Origin: Candidatus Methanomethylophilus alvi Mx1201
Lineage (GTDB): Archaea > Thermoplasmatota > Thermoplasmata > Methanomassiliicoccales > Methanomethylophilaceae
Assembly: GCF_000300255.2 (NCBI RefSeq)
Contig: NC_020913.1
Location: forward strand, 1,548,692-1,612,691
Direction: 5' to 3'
DNA length: 64,000 bases
Below the pieces are notes generated by a model that was not told the DNA's origin, ran no database searches, and was given only the letters and a program-made list of their open reading frames with translations. Position numbers and translations under genes: made by a program. Shown here in pieces: positions 28,500-36,532 of this stretch (positions are counted from its first letter, which is position 1; each line of letters begins with the position of its first letter).

Positions 28500-28527
28500 G
28501 CCGGGCTCCGGCCCGGCCTGTTTTTTT
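28500..28527 (+). terminator. Intrinsic terminator of the SPFH cassette
   Basis: Seven-base stem GCCGGGC / GCCCGGC with loop TCCG, then seven T at 28521-28527. It closes the five-gene transcript. Confidence 0.75.
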
Positions 28528-28587
28528 ACAATACCCAGACGATACATATTTACCCCCTTCGGGGACTGCAGGGACAGAAGGTGCCCT

Positions 28588-29388
28588 ATGGAAAAGATAA
28601 TGATGGATGTCATCGACCTCGCCGTGAAGGCCGGCGAGATGGTACTCTGCGACTCCGGTTTCAAAGTCGACAGCAAAGGGACCAAGGAGAACTACGTGAC
28701 CTCCACCGACATAAAGGTCCAGGAGTATCTGAGGAGGGAACTGTCGAAGATCCTTCCGGGATCGTACTTCATGGGCGAGGAAGGGGACCTTCCGTCCGAG
28801 GACGACAGACTCAGGGGCAGCGACACCTGGGTATGGATAGTCGACCCCATAGATGGTACCGCCAACTACGCCAGAGGCTTGGAGAACAGTGTCGTATCCA
28901 TAGCACTTATGAGATCTGGCACTGTCGTGATGGGAGTCGTCCGCCACCCATATCTCGATATGACGTTCTACGCATACGAGGGACGGGGGGCGTTCATGAA
29001 CGGAGAAAGGATACATGTCTCCGACAGGGACTTGGAACACTCCATGCTCGCCACCGCCTGGTCGGCATACAACAAGGCACGCGCACCGGAATGCTTCCGC
29101 ATAACCGAGAAACTGTACTACATCTGTGAGGACATCAGAAGGACCGGGACGGCGGCATTCGAACTCTGCATGCTGGCCAAAGGGGCCATAGACATATACT
29201 TCGAGATCAACCTGGCTCCGTGGGACTATGCGGCGGCCAGCAGGATCGTCAAGGAGGCAGGGGGATACACGATGTCTCTGGACGGGGATCTGGACCTCTA
29301 TGCGTCCGGCCCCGCCATCGCCGGGAACACCTTGGCCAACGCGGAATATGTAAAGAAGGTCGCAGAGGAAGAGATCCGCAGGCGATGA
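28588..29388 (+). CDS. Inositol monophosphatase / FBPase family phosphatase
   Basis: The 266-residue protein carries the IMPase-family metal motifs: FMGEEGDLP, WIVDPIDGTANYARGLE and APWDYAAASRIVKEAGG near the C-terminus. It hydrolyses a sugar or inositol phosphate; archaeal members often act on both inositol-1-phosphate and fructose-1,6-bisphosphate. The frame is open far upstream through the SPFH gene on an unrelated frame, but homology and the terminator fix the start at the ATG 28588. It is a paralogue of the product at 7082. Ends in TGA. Confidence 0.88.
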   Translation: MEKIMMDVIDLAVKAGEMVLCDSGFKVDSKGTKENYVTSTDIKVQEYLRRELSKILPGSYFMGEEGDLPSEDDRLRGSDTWVWIVDPIDGTANYARGLENSVVSIALMRSGTVVMGVVRHPYLDMTFYAYEGRGAFMNGERIHVSDRDLEHSMLATAWSAYNKARAPECFRITEKLYYICEDIRRTGTAAFELCMLAKGAIDIYFEINLAPWDYAAASRIVKEAGGYTMSLDGDLDLYASGPAIAGNTLANAEYVKKVAEEEIRRR

Positions 29389-29799
29389 CGGCTTTTTTGG
29401 ACCTTTCCGAATGAAAGGCTACGCATTTTCAGATGGCCCTCTCCGCATACATACCCCCATATAACTTGTACGATAACGTTTTTACCTAACATTATTACGT
29501 TTTTCGTAATAAATGATGGAATTTAGTACGAAGATAGATTATTTATACTGTGAATCCGATATACATCTCAAGGAGGCGCGTAACAATAGGCAAACGTAAT
29601 ATGTCGGAATTCCGCGGAGGGAAGCACATCGAAATGAGGCTCCTCGCCAAGAAAGACGCTGGGCCAGTTGGCGCGTCGCAGTGCGGAAGTCTCTGAGCGG
29701 TCATCTCAGGTCCCTCGATCCGCGGCCAAACCCCCTTAACTCCTCCCAAGAGATCGTTTTTCCAGCAACCTATAATACCTTACGAACCGATGCTGACGT
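29389..29799. other. 410-bp intergenic region with a promoter-like element
   Basis: Contains an AT-rich part with an inverted repeat (TTATTACG, T5, CGTAATAA, about 29490-29511), a TATA-like ATTTATACT near 29540, then a GC-rich 190-base stretch beginning with AAGGAGG (about 29570). The GC-rich part encodes at most a 31-codon frame (ATG at 29601) ending in TGA. An unrecognised small RNA or a gene remnant is possible; I could not match RNase P, SRP or 5S RNA. The apt TATA box CCTATAATACC (29769-29779) closes the region. Confidence 0.4.
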
Positions 29800-30330
29800 A
29801 TGTCGAAAAAACTTGAGGACTGCGTCACGACCATCCCCGATTTCCCGAAACCCGGGATCATGTTCAGGGACATAACCACGATCATATCGGATCCGGAAGG
29901 ATTCAAAATGGCGGTGGATCAGCTGTGCGACATGGTAAAAGGGATGGACATCGACATCGTGGTCGGTTCCGAATCCAGAGGATTCATCTTCGGAGCGCCT
30001 GTGGCATACGCCCTCGGAAAAGGGTTCGTCATGGCCAGGAAGAAAGGGAAGCTCCCCAGGGAGACCATATCCGAGACCTATGACCTCGAATACGGCAGCG
30101 CCACCCTCGAGATGCATAAGGACAGTATCAGACCCGGAATGAAGGTGTTCCTGGTCGACGACCTGGTAGCCACCGGGGGAACCACTGCGGCCATCATAAA
30201 GATGGTGGAGAAACTCGGCGGAAAGGTCGTCAAGATCGGCTTCGTCATGGAACTCGCCGGATTCGACGCCAAGAACAAAGCGTTGAAAGGATACGACGTC
30301 GAGAGTCTCATATCCTATCCGGGGAACTGA
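29800..30330 (+). CDS. apt: Adenine phosphoribosyltransferase
   Basis: A 176-residue type I phosphoribosyltransferase. It opens with the APRT signature IPDFPKPGIMFRDITTI, has SESRGFIFGAPVAYALG, and the PRPP loop VFLVDDLVATGGTT (about 121-134). It salvages adenine to AMP. The TATA box CCTATAATACC lies 26 bases before the ATG, so the message is leaderless. A strong hairpin follows at 30335. Length is typical. Ends in TGA. Confidence 0.93.
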   Translation: MSKKLEDCVTTIPDFPKPGIMFRDITTIISDPEGFKMAVDQLCDMVKGMDIDIVVGSESRGFIFGAPVAYALGKGFVMARKKGKLPRETISETYDLEYGSATLEMHKDSIRPGMKVFLVDDLVATGGTTAAIIKMVEKLGGKVVKIGFVMELAGFDAKNKALKGYDVESLISYPGN

Positions 30331-30334
30331 GACC

Positions 30335-30354
30335 GTCGGGGGCCCTCCCCCGAC
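30335..30354. terminator. Hairpin between apt and the convergent tRNA-Arg
   Basis: Perfect 8-base stem GTCGGGGG / CCCCCGAC with loop CCCT. No T tract follows on the plus strand; both converging transcripts could end here. Confidence 0.6.
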
Positions 30355-30375
30355 AACTATCCTATGGAACATGGA

Positions 30376-30449
30376 GGGCGTGCCGGGATTCGAACCCGGG
30401 TTGTCAGCTCCGAAGGCTGATAGGATGATCCAAGCTACCACACACGCCC
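30376..30449 (-). tRNA. tRNA-Arg (anticodon TCG)
   Basis: Acceptor arms GGGCGTG and CACGCCC pair fully; the T arm is CCCGG-GTTCGAAT-CCCGG; the anticodon arm TCAGC-CTTCGGA-GCTGA gives anticodon TCG (reads CGA). No intron and no encoded CCA. A TATA-like ATTAATAG lies upstream near 30470-30480. Confidence 0.9.
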
Positions 30450-30537
30450 TTCCGTACCATCGTCGGCACCCTATTAATTATGATTGGACAAACGACGCAC
30501 AATATCCTTTAATCGAACCTCCCCGATTACCGTCCCA

Positions 30538-31584
30538 ATGTCAAAGGTTGTAATGAACGACGGTGCTGGAGGGGAACTCATGCAGGAGTTCATCTCGAAG
30601 CACATCACCAGCCATTTCCCCAAAATGGACACGGAGGTGCCGCTGGACGCTTTGGACGACTCCGCGGTAGTGGACGACGTCGTCTTCACCATAGACGGCC
30701 ACACCGTTAACCCCCTTTTCTTCCCGGGAGGGGATATCGGGAAGATCGCCGTGTCCGGGACAGTCAACGACATCTCCGTCATGGGCGCGAAACCCATCGG
30801 GATAGCCAGCTCCGTGGTCTTAGAGGAAGGGCTCGACGCGGATATCGTGGACAGGGTCATGAAGAGCATGGGCGACACGGCCGCGTATGCAGGGGTGCCC
30901 ATCGTAACCGGAGACACCAAGGTCATGGGCGCAGGGGAACTGGACAAGATGGTCGTATCCACTGCGGCCATCGGAAAAAGACCGGACTACCTCGACCACG
31001 ACATGGAGGTCGCCAACTCGTACAGGAAGGTGGACAGCAGATGGTGCTCCGACTCCAACACCCGCCCGGGGGACGTCATAATCGTCTCCGGATACATGGG
31101 GGACCACGGCATAGCCCTTCTCTCGTTCAGGGAAGGGTACGGATTCGACAGCGTCATCGAATCGGATGTACAGCCTCTCAACAAGATGATTGAGAAAGGT
31201 CTCCGCGTAGGCGGGATCGTCGCCATGAAGGACCCCACCAGAGGAGGGCTTGCCAACACCCTCAACGAGTGGGCCGGGAAGTCGAAGTGCCAGCTGGACA
31301 TAGACGAGGAGTGCATACCTCTCAGGGACGGCGTCGTCAGCGCCTGCGAACTCCTGGGGATAGAACCTCTGAACATCGGGAACGAAGGGAAATGCGTGAT
31401 CTCCGTGGTCCCCGAGATGGCCGAGGAGGTCCTGAAGGCCATAAGGTCCACGCCGGAAGGAAAGGATGCGGCCATCATCGGTAAGGCATCCGAAGGACCC
31501 GGCAGGGTCGTTCTGCGTACGGAGATCGGCGGAAGGAGGATCCTCGAACCTCCGTCCGGCGACCCCGTCCCCAGGATATGCTGA
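30538..31584 (+). CDS. hypE: HypE, [NiFe]-hydrogenase maturation
   Basis: The 348-residue protein belongs to the AIR synthase/HypE superfamily: MNDGAGGELMQEFI at the N-terminus, GHTVNPLFFPGGDIGKIAV, PIGIASSVVLEEGLD, and the invariant C-terminal PRIC whose terminal Cys is carbamoylated and dehydrated to the cyanide ligand of the Ni-Fe site. This requires HypF, not seen here; HypB is at 47092. Homology fixes the ATG at 30538; an upstream in-frame ATG falls in the promoter region. Ends in TGA followed by a terminator. Confidence 0.95.
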   Translation: MSKVVMNDGAGGELMQEFISKHITSHFPKMDTEVPLDALDDSAVVDDVVFTIDGHTVNPLFFPGGDIGKIAVSGTVNDISVMGAKPIGIASSVVLEEGLDADIVDRVMKSMGDTAAYAGVPIVTGDTKVMGAGELDKMVVSTAAIGKRPDYLDHDMEVANSYRKVDSRWCSDSNTRPGDVIIVSGYMGDHGIALLSFREGYGFDSVIESDVQPLNKMIEKGLRVGGIVAMKDPTRGGLANTLNEWAGKSKCQLDIDEECIPLRDGVVSACELLGIEPLNIGNEGKCVISVVPEMAEEVLKAIRSTPEGKDAAIIGKASEGPGRVVLRTEIGGRRILEPPSGDPVPRIC

Positions 31585-31595
31585 CGGACGATATC

Positions 31596-31625
31596 GGCGG
31601 CGGACTTGTGCCGCCGCCTCTGTTT
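31596..31625 (+). terminator. Intrinsic terminator after hypE
   Basis: Eight-base stem GGCGGCGG / CCGCCGCC with a seven-base loop, then TCTGTTTT. Confidence 0.7.
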
Positions 31626-31708
31626 TCCGACCGCGTTCTCCCGACATCTCGGAGTAGGGGTAGAACCTTTATAGGACACCCCTGCTGATACCCACTCAGG
31701 AGAACATC

Positions 31709-32899
31709 ATGGTCACATTCCTTCCGTTCAAGGGCTACAGACCCAACATCCGTGCCGGTGAGACGATCGCCGACCGCGTATCCCCTCCGTACGACGTGAT
31801 CGGGGAAGAAGAGCTCAGACAGCTGCAGTCGAAGAGGGAGAACGTAACCAACCTCACCTTGTCACCCGATGCGGACAAGAGATACACACAGGCCAGGAAG
31901 AGACTCGACGAGATGATCGCCGACGGCTCCCTGAAACAGGACGAACCGTCCTACTACATCTACGATCAGACCTTCTCGGACGGCGGAAAGACCTACACCA
32001 GGAGAGGACTGGTCGGCATACTTCGGACGGAGGAGTACTCCGAAGGGAACATCATACCGCACGAGGAGACGTTCTCCAAGGTCAAGGCGGACAGGCTCAA
32101 TCTGCTGAGGGACATGGAGACCCACCTCGAAAGCATCTTCGGGATCTTCCCGGGACTCGGAAAGGAGCTCGACAGGAAGGTGGACGACAGTGCCAGACTC
32201 CTTTACAGGTACGTCGACGGGAACGGTGTGGAGCACAGATACAGCAGGATCTGCGATGAGGGACTGTGCAAGGAGATCTCCGAGAAACTGAGGGACCAGA
32301 AGATGCTGATAGCGGACGGCCACCACAGGTACGAGACCGCCCTTAACTATGCCAAGGAGAACCCGGATTCCGAGGCTAAACAATTCGTCCTCTGCACCAT
32401 GGTGTCCCAGGACGATGCCGGATTGGTCATATGGCCCACACACCGTCTGATCGATGCAGGAGACATCGGAGAGACCAGCGCCATAAAGAAGATCGGCAAG
32501 GCCATGACCATGACCGAGGTGACGGAGGAGGAGATGGAGTCCCGGTTGAAGGAACATCTCTTCGGAATGATGTTCAGGTCCGGAAGGTGCTTCCTGTTGG
32601 ACAACACATCCGATGACGGGAACGTCATGATGAAACTCGACACCTATGCGGCACAGCAGAAGATCCTTTACGGAGTGTACAAGAGCGACGAGGGGAAATC
32701 CAAGATCTCCTACGATGCCGAACTGGAATCCGTCAAGAAGGCCATGGCCGAGAAGAAGCATGATGCGGCGATAGTCCTCAACGCACCCTGCCTGCAGACC
32801 ATCTGGGACCTTGCGGGACAGGGGAAGAGGATGCCGAAGAAGACGACGTTCTTCTTCCCGAAGATCTGGTCCGGCTGGGTCTTCTACAGGATGGAGTGA
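31709..32899 (+). CDS. DUF1015 family protein
   Basis: A 396-residue DUF1015 protein. The family start FLPFKGYRPNIRAGETIADRV is followed by SPPYDVIGEEE, SYYIYDQTF and the conserved IADGHHRYETALNYAKEN block. Function is not established; relatives often sit near serine or phosphonate metabolism genes, which is not the case here. A TATA box CCTTTATAGG (about 31666-31675) and an AGGAG ribosome site support the ATG at 31709. A UUCG-loop terminator follows. Ends in TGA. Confidence 0.85.
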   Translation: MVTFLPFKGYRPNIRAGETIADRVSPPYDVIGEEELRQLQSKRENVTNLTLSPDADKRYTQARKRLDEMIADGSLKQDEPSYYIYDQTFSDGGKTYTRRGLVGILRTEEYSEGNIIPHEETFSKVKADRLNLLRDMETHLESIFGIFPGLGKELDRKVDDSARLLYRYVDGNGVEHRYSRICDEGLCKEISEKLRDQKMLIADGHHRYETALNYAKENPDSEAKQFVLCTMVSQDDAGLVIWPTHRLIDAGDIGETSAIKKIGKAMTMTEVTEEEMESRLKEHLFGMMFRSGRCFLLDNTSDDGNVMMKLDTYAAQQKILYGVYKSDEGKSKISYDAELESVKKAMAEKKHDAAIVLNAPCLQTIWDLAGQGKRMPKKTTFFFPKIWSGWVFYRME

Positions 32900-32912
32900 A
32901 TACCTTTTACAT

Positions 32913-32934
32913 GACGGGCTTCGGCCCGTCCTTT
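32913..32934 (+). terminator. Terminator with UUCG tetraloop
   Basis: Seven-base stem GACGGGC / GCCCGTC with the very stable TTCG loop, then CTTTT. Follows the DUF1015 gene. Confidence 0.7.
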
Positions 32935-33099
32935 TCATATCTGCCGGGAACGCCCGGATACATCGGACGATCGTGGTCCCGGTCGAAGAATACTCGTCCG
33001 CCGGACTCACAATCCGAGGCCGGGCATCGTCTTGAAGGGAATACAACGTTACAGACGATATGGCCATGACCCCGGATGATGGATGATTGGAAAAGATGG

Positions 33100-33171
33100 A
33101 GCCGCTGGAGGGAATTGAACCCTCGGCCTACGCCTTACCAAGGCGTCGCTATACCCCTTAGCCACAGCGGC
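33100..33171 (-). tRNA. tRNA-Thr (anticodon GGT)
   Basis: Acceptor arms GCCGCTG / CAGCGGC pair fully, D arm GCTAAGGGGTATAGC, anticodon arm ACGCC-TTGGTAA-GGCGT gives GGT (reads ACC/ACT), T arm GAGGG-TTCAATT-CCCTC. No CCA and no intron. An AT-rich TTAAATATC element lies upstream near 33199. Confidence 0.92.
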
Positions 33172-33326
33172 ACTAAACTTCGCTAAATGAACATTGATAT
33201 TTAATGGTTATTGGTCCCGAAGACTCCTGACACGTGTGTTCGGACCTCATAACGGCCACATGGTCCACGGTCCGGGCCGCTTCCTTCCGTGGAGCGTATT
33301 TTATTAGTGGATACGATTGAGGGGGC

Positions 33327-35267
33327 ATGAAGAAGGAGATGAGCTCTTTCGACGTCCGCTCCGTGGTCACGGAGATGGCCGCCCTGGAGAACGCCCACAT
33401 GGACAAGATCTTCCAGTGGGGAGCGGGGAACGTCCTGTTCCGTATCAACACCAAGAACGGCAAGGAGGACCTTTTCTTCAAAGACAAGAAGTGGCTGTTC
33501 CTGTCCCCCGACAGGCCCGATACCCCTGTCACCCCCACCTCCTTCGCCACATTCCTGAGGAAATATCTCACCAACGCCCGTATCGGCAAGACCAGACAGA
33601 TCGGTTTCGACCGTATCGTCGAAATGCAGGTGTTCAAGGCAGAGGGAGAATACCTCCTCATCTTCGAGATGTTCGGAGGAGGGAACGTCCTCCTGGTACA
33701 GGATGGGAAGATAGTGAACTGCCTTACCCAGAGGACGTTCCGCGACAGGACCACCCGTCCCGGCGAGGAATACGTGATGCCGAAGGAGAGGTTCAACCCT
33801 CTGACTTCCGACGAGGATTCCTTCAAGAATCTCTTCAGAAGCTCCGACTCCGATACCGTCAGGACCCTCGCCACCGTCAACAACCTAGGAGGACAGTATG
33901 CGGAAGAGGTCTGCAAACGTGCCGGCGTAGACAAGACCGTTCCCGCCAAGGATGCGGACGACGCCTCCGTACATGCCCTTCACTCGGCGGTCATGGAGAT
34001 CGCGGACTACGTCATGAGGGAACCGCACCCGACGATATTCCGCCAGGAAGGGAAGATCGTAGACATAGCCCCCATGGACCTTCACATCTACGAGGATTGC
34101 GTGAAGGAACCCATGCCCACCATATCCGAGGCCATCGGGAAGTTCATGGGAGAGAACGAGGCCGAGGAGCAGCGGGAATTCGTAGACCCAGAGATCGAGA
34201 AACTCAAAAAGAGGATCGAGAAGCAGAAGGAGACCGTCGACGCATACCGTGTCGAGGCCGAGCGCCTCAAGGCGCAGGCGGATTCGCTTTACACCGAATA
34301 CCAGAAGGTGTCCGAACTCCTGACCGTCCTCGGAGAACAATGCAAGAAGCTGTCATGGGAGAAACTCACCGAGGGTGCACTCAAGATCCCCTACGTGTCC
34401 TACATAGACCCGTCCAAGAACATCGTCGCCATGAAGATAGGTATCCTCGAGGTGGAACTCGACTATACCAAGAACATAGACACCAACGCCTCCGAGATCT
34501 ACGCCAGAGGAAAGGAGCAGAACGAGAAGGCCGACAACGCCCAGAAGGCCCTGGACGACTCCGTGGCGGAGCTGGAGAAGAAGCAGAAGGGATTCGATAA
34601 GAAGGTCGCCGCCGAACTGGCCAAGGCCAAACCGACGAAGAGGTTCTGGTTCGAATCGTACAAGTGGTTCATCTCCTCGGGAGGGAGACTCGTCATAGCC
34701 GGAAGGGACACCCACTCCAACGACCAGGTGGTCAAGAAACACCTGAAGGAGGGGGATGTCTATGCACATGCCGACATCCACGGAGCACCGTCCGTCATCC
34801 TGAAGGACGGCCTCAAGGCATCCGAGGAGGAGCTCAGGGAGGCCTGCTGGTTCGCTCTGGCACAGTCCAAGGCCTGGATGGCCGGATCGGCCGAGGGAGG
34901 GGCGTTCTGGGCCTATCCCGACCAGGTCAGCAAGACCCCCAACGCCGGAGAGTTCGTCCCCAGGGGGGCGTTCATCATCAGAGGGAAGAGGAACTACGAG
35001 TACCATCTTCCCCTGGAGATGGGGATCGGGGAGGTCTATTACCAGAACGAGCGCAAGATCATGTGCGCCCCCACCCCTGTGATGGAGAAATGCAGCGAGA
35101 AGTACTATGTCATCCGCCCCTCCAAGGAGAAAAACGGCAGGATGGCCGGAGACATCGCCAAGGCTTTCGAAGTACCGGAGGAAGAAGTATCGAGGATACT
35201 CCCGCCCGGATCCGTGGACATCGTAAGGAAGGTCCTCCCGAAACCGGATACCGATGAAGAGGAGTGA
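33327..35267 (+). CDS. rqcH: NFACT/RqcH-type ribosome-associated quality control protein
   Basis: A 646-residue archaeal NFACT protein. The N-terminal FbpA-like domain begins MKKEMSSFDVRSVVTEMAAL and includes IGFDRIVEMQV; a long coiled coil follows (about residues 285-330), and the NFACT-R domain carries WFISSGGRLVIAGRD, VYAHADIHGAPSVIL and NAGEFVPRGAFIIRGKRNY. Homologues (Rqc2/NEMF/RqcH) bind split large ribosomal subunits and tRNA and recruit Ala-tRNA for tailing of stalled chains. GAGGGGGC precedes the ATG. Ends in TGA three bases before the convergent gene's stop. Confidence 0.9.
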   Translation: MKKEMSSFDVRSVVTEMAALENAHMDKIFQWGAGNVLFRINTKNGKEDLFFKDKKWLFLSPDRPDTPVTPTSFATFLRKYLTNARIGKTRQIGFDRIVEMQVFKAEGEYLLIFEMFGGGNVLLVQDGKIVNCLTQRTFRDRTTRPGEEYVMPKERFNPLTSDEDSFKNLFRSSDSDTVRTLATVNNLGGQYAEEVCKRAGVDKTVPAKDADDASVHALHSAVMEIADYVMREPHPTIFRQEGKIVDIAPMDLHIYEDCVKEPMPTISEAIGKFMGENEAEEQREFVDPEIEKLKKRIEKQKETVDAYRVEAERLKAQADSLYTEYQKVSELLTVLGEQCKKLSWEKLTEGALKIPYVSYIDPSKNIVAMKIGILEVELDYTKNIDTNASEIYARGKEQNEKADNAQKALDDSVAELEKKQKGFDKKVAAELAKAKPTKRFWFESYKWFISSGGRLVIAGRDTHSNDQVVKKHLKEGDVYAHADIHGAPSVILKDGLKASEEELREACWFALAQSKAWMAGSAEGGAFWAYPDQVSKTPNAGEFVPRGAFIIRGKRNYEYHLPLEMGIGEVYYQNERKIMCAPTPVMEKCSEKYYVIRPSKEKNGRMAGDIAKAFEVPEEEVSRILPPGSVDIVRKVLPKPDTDEEE

Positions 35268-35270
35268 GGA

Positions 35271-35660
35271 TCACTCCAATTCGAGGCCGAATATCGCAGG
35301 ATGTTCCTCCGGACAGAGTTCGGAGGAACAATTCCTGACGAACTGCTGCAGATGGGCCATATCCTTGTCCGTGAGGGACGCCTTGCGCCTGTTCCCTACA
35401 CGGGTCAGCAGGATATTCCCGCCCAATACAGGCTTCCCCTCGGACGAATATGCCGATACGACGGCGCTGCGGTCCTGGAGAACGTCCTTGTCGCCGTACA
35501 CAGCGTAACGGGTGCCTCCGACGGAGCACACGATGCGGAATATGTTGTCGCAGCGTATTACCTCGCAGTACTGCCCCTATATGTCATCGATCTCCACGGC
35601 CCTGACATCACGGTTGTCGACATCGATGAAAACACAACGTACTCTGCCGATTCCGAACAC
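35271..35660 (-). CDS. Small DUF3846-like protein with in-frame TAG
   Basis: Without the TAG, only an 86-codon frame (35531-35271) remains. It contains VVSAYSSEGKPVLGGNILL, which resembles the C-terminal NRALYDENGEVLDIIAGTF-type block of DUF3846 proteins. Upstream, the same frame reads VFIDVDNRDVRAVEIDDI-TAG-GQYCEVIRCDNIFRIV, the N-terminal pattern of that family. The TAG is at 35577-35579. A GTG at 35660 could start the full product (129 residues, TAG at codon 28); an in-frame TAA lies 7 codons before it. No clear ribosome site is seen. Either a pyrrolysine-containing gene or a decaying one; family assignment is tentative. Ends in TGA, convergent with rqcH. Confidence 0.45.
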
Positions 35661-36046
35661 GGGTCCATGCAGCAGTTCCGATTATTTCAACCGTGCGAAG
35701 ACAGGCCCTCGTCCGATCCGTAAACCGATGGCCATATGATATTGGTTGATCTCCGAGCATCCCGATGCAAGATCATATATTGGACCATGCTGCTGAGTAA
35801 TCAACGAAGCGTAAGTCGCCACGTTTAGCCTCGTGCACTCGCAAACCGCATATGCGTCCGGTTCACAATGTTCAGTTCTGTATCCTCTTGACGTCATACT
35901 TGCCGGGTATGAGTTCGAAGAATCGATCGTTCCTTTCTTGCGGTTGTAACGATTTGGTGATAGATGGCGAAATGCCGGCGGAAACGAGATTTTCAAATTG
36001 AAACAAATCCGCCCATATCAAATCCGATGCTGGCCAAAAAGAATGG
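35661..36046. other. Intergenic region next to tRNA-Arg(GCG)
   Basis: No gene I can support. On the minus strand the frame of the DUF3846-like gene continues upstream of its TAA for about 100 codons (35996-35682, ending AIGLRIGRGPVFARLK), but composition is mixed and no family is recognised. It may be remnant DNA. Confidence 0.35.
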
Positions 36047-36120
36047 CGGGCATATTGGGATTCGAACCCAAGTCTAGGGCTCCGCAAGCCCCTAGGATAT
36101 CCAAGCTACCCCATATGCCC
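36047..36120 (-). tRNA. tRNA-Arg (anticodon GCG)
   Basis: Acceptor arms GGGCATA / TATGCCC pair fully; anticodon arm GGGGC-TTGCGGA-GCCCT gives GCG (reads CGC/CGT); T arm TTGGG-TTCGAAT-CCCAA. D arm AGCTTGGAT is shared with the tRNA-Arg at 30376, consistent with a common origin. No CCA, no intron. Confidence 0.92.
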
Positions 36121-36170
36121 GTGGAATTAATGCGGCCCGATCCTTACGGATAGGTAAGTGGTTTTACCCT

Positions 36171-36362
36171 TCATGCCTCAGGATGAGACAGGTAGCGGGT
36201 GATGTATCCGGCGATCTTGTTCCTCATCGGAACGGTCTGGACGTCGGTAAGGGTTGCGACCATTTCCTTGTTGTTGTCGAAATCCTTGTTGAACGCCTGA
36301 GGATATTTGTTGATGAGTTCGATGGATACTCTCTTGATGTAGGTGGGTCTTATTCTTCCCAT
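36171..36362 (-). CDS. rps17e: Ribosomal protein S17e
   Basis: A 63-residue archaeal S17e, a small-subunit protein: MGRIRPTYIKRVSIELINKY at the start and RNKIAGYITRYLSHPEA at the end. The ATG at 36362 is preceded by GGTGA; the GTG three codons upstream is part of that ribosome site and is rejected. TATA-like TTTTAAATAAGG near 36400-36410 drives it. It stands alone, with tRNA-Arg(GCG) 50 bases downstream on the same strand. Ends in TGA. Confidence 0.95.
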   Translation of the reverse strand: MGRIRPTYIKRVSIELINKYPQAFNKDFDNNKEMVATLTDVQTVPMRNKIAGYITRYLSHPEA

Positions 36363-36532
36363 ATCTTTCACCGAGTAATCCGACTGATGGATATTCCTTA
36401 TTTAAAACATTGCGAAGAACGAAGGCTTCAGCATATGCCGAAATTTCCGATTTCCGCCACCATGTGCGCTCGGAAACCCGTCGGCAGTGTGATAGATTGA
36501 TAAGCCGACACCCCGATGACAGGACGATCACC

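Noticed and set aside
29601..29696. 31-codon frame with upstream AAGGAGG
   Set aside because: Too short and the spacing from AAGGAGG to the ATG is too long; kept only as a note in the intergenic entry.
30376..36120. tRNA genes as integration sites
   Set aside because: No second partial copy of any tRNA 3' end and no integrase gene nearby in the window.
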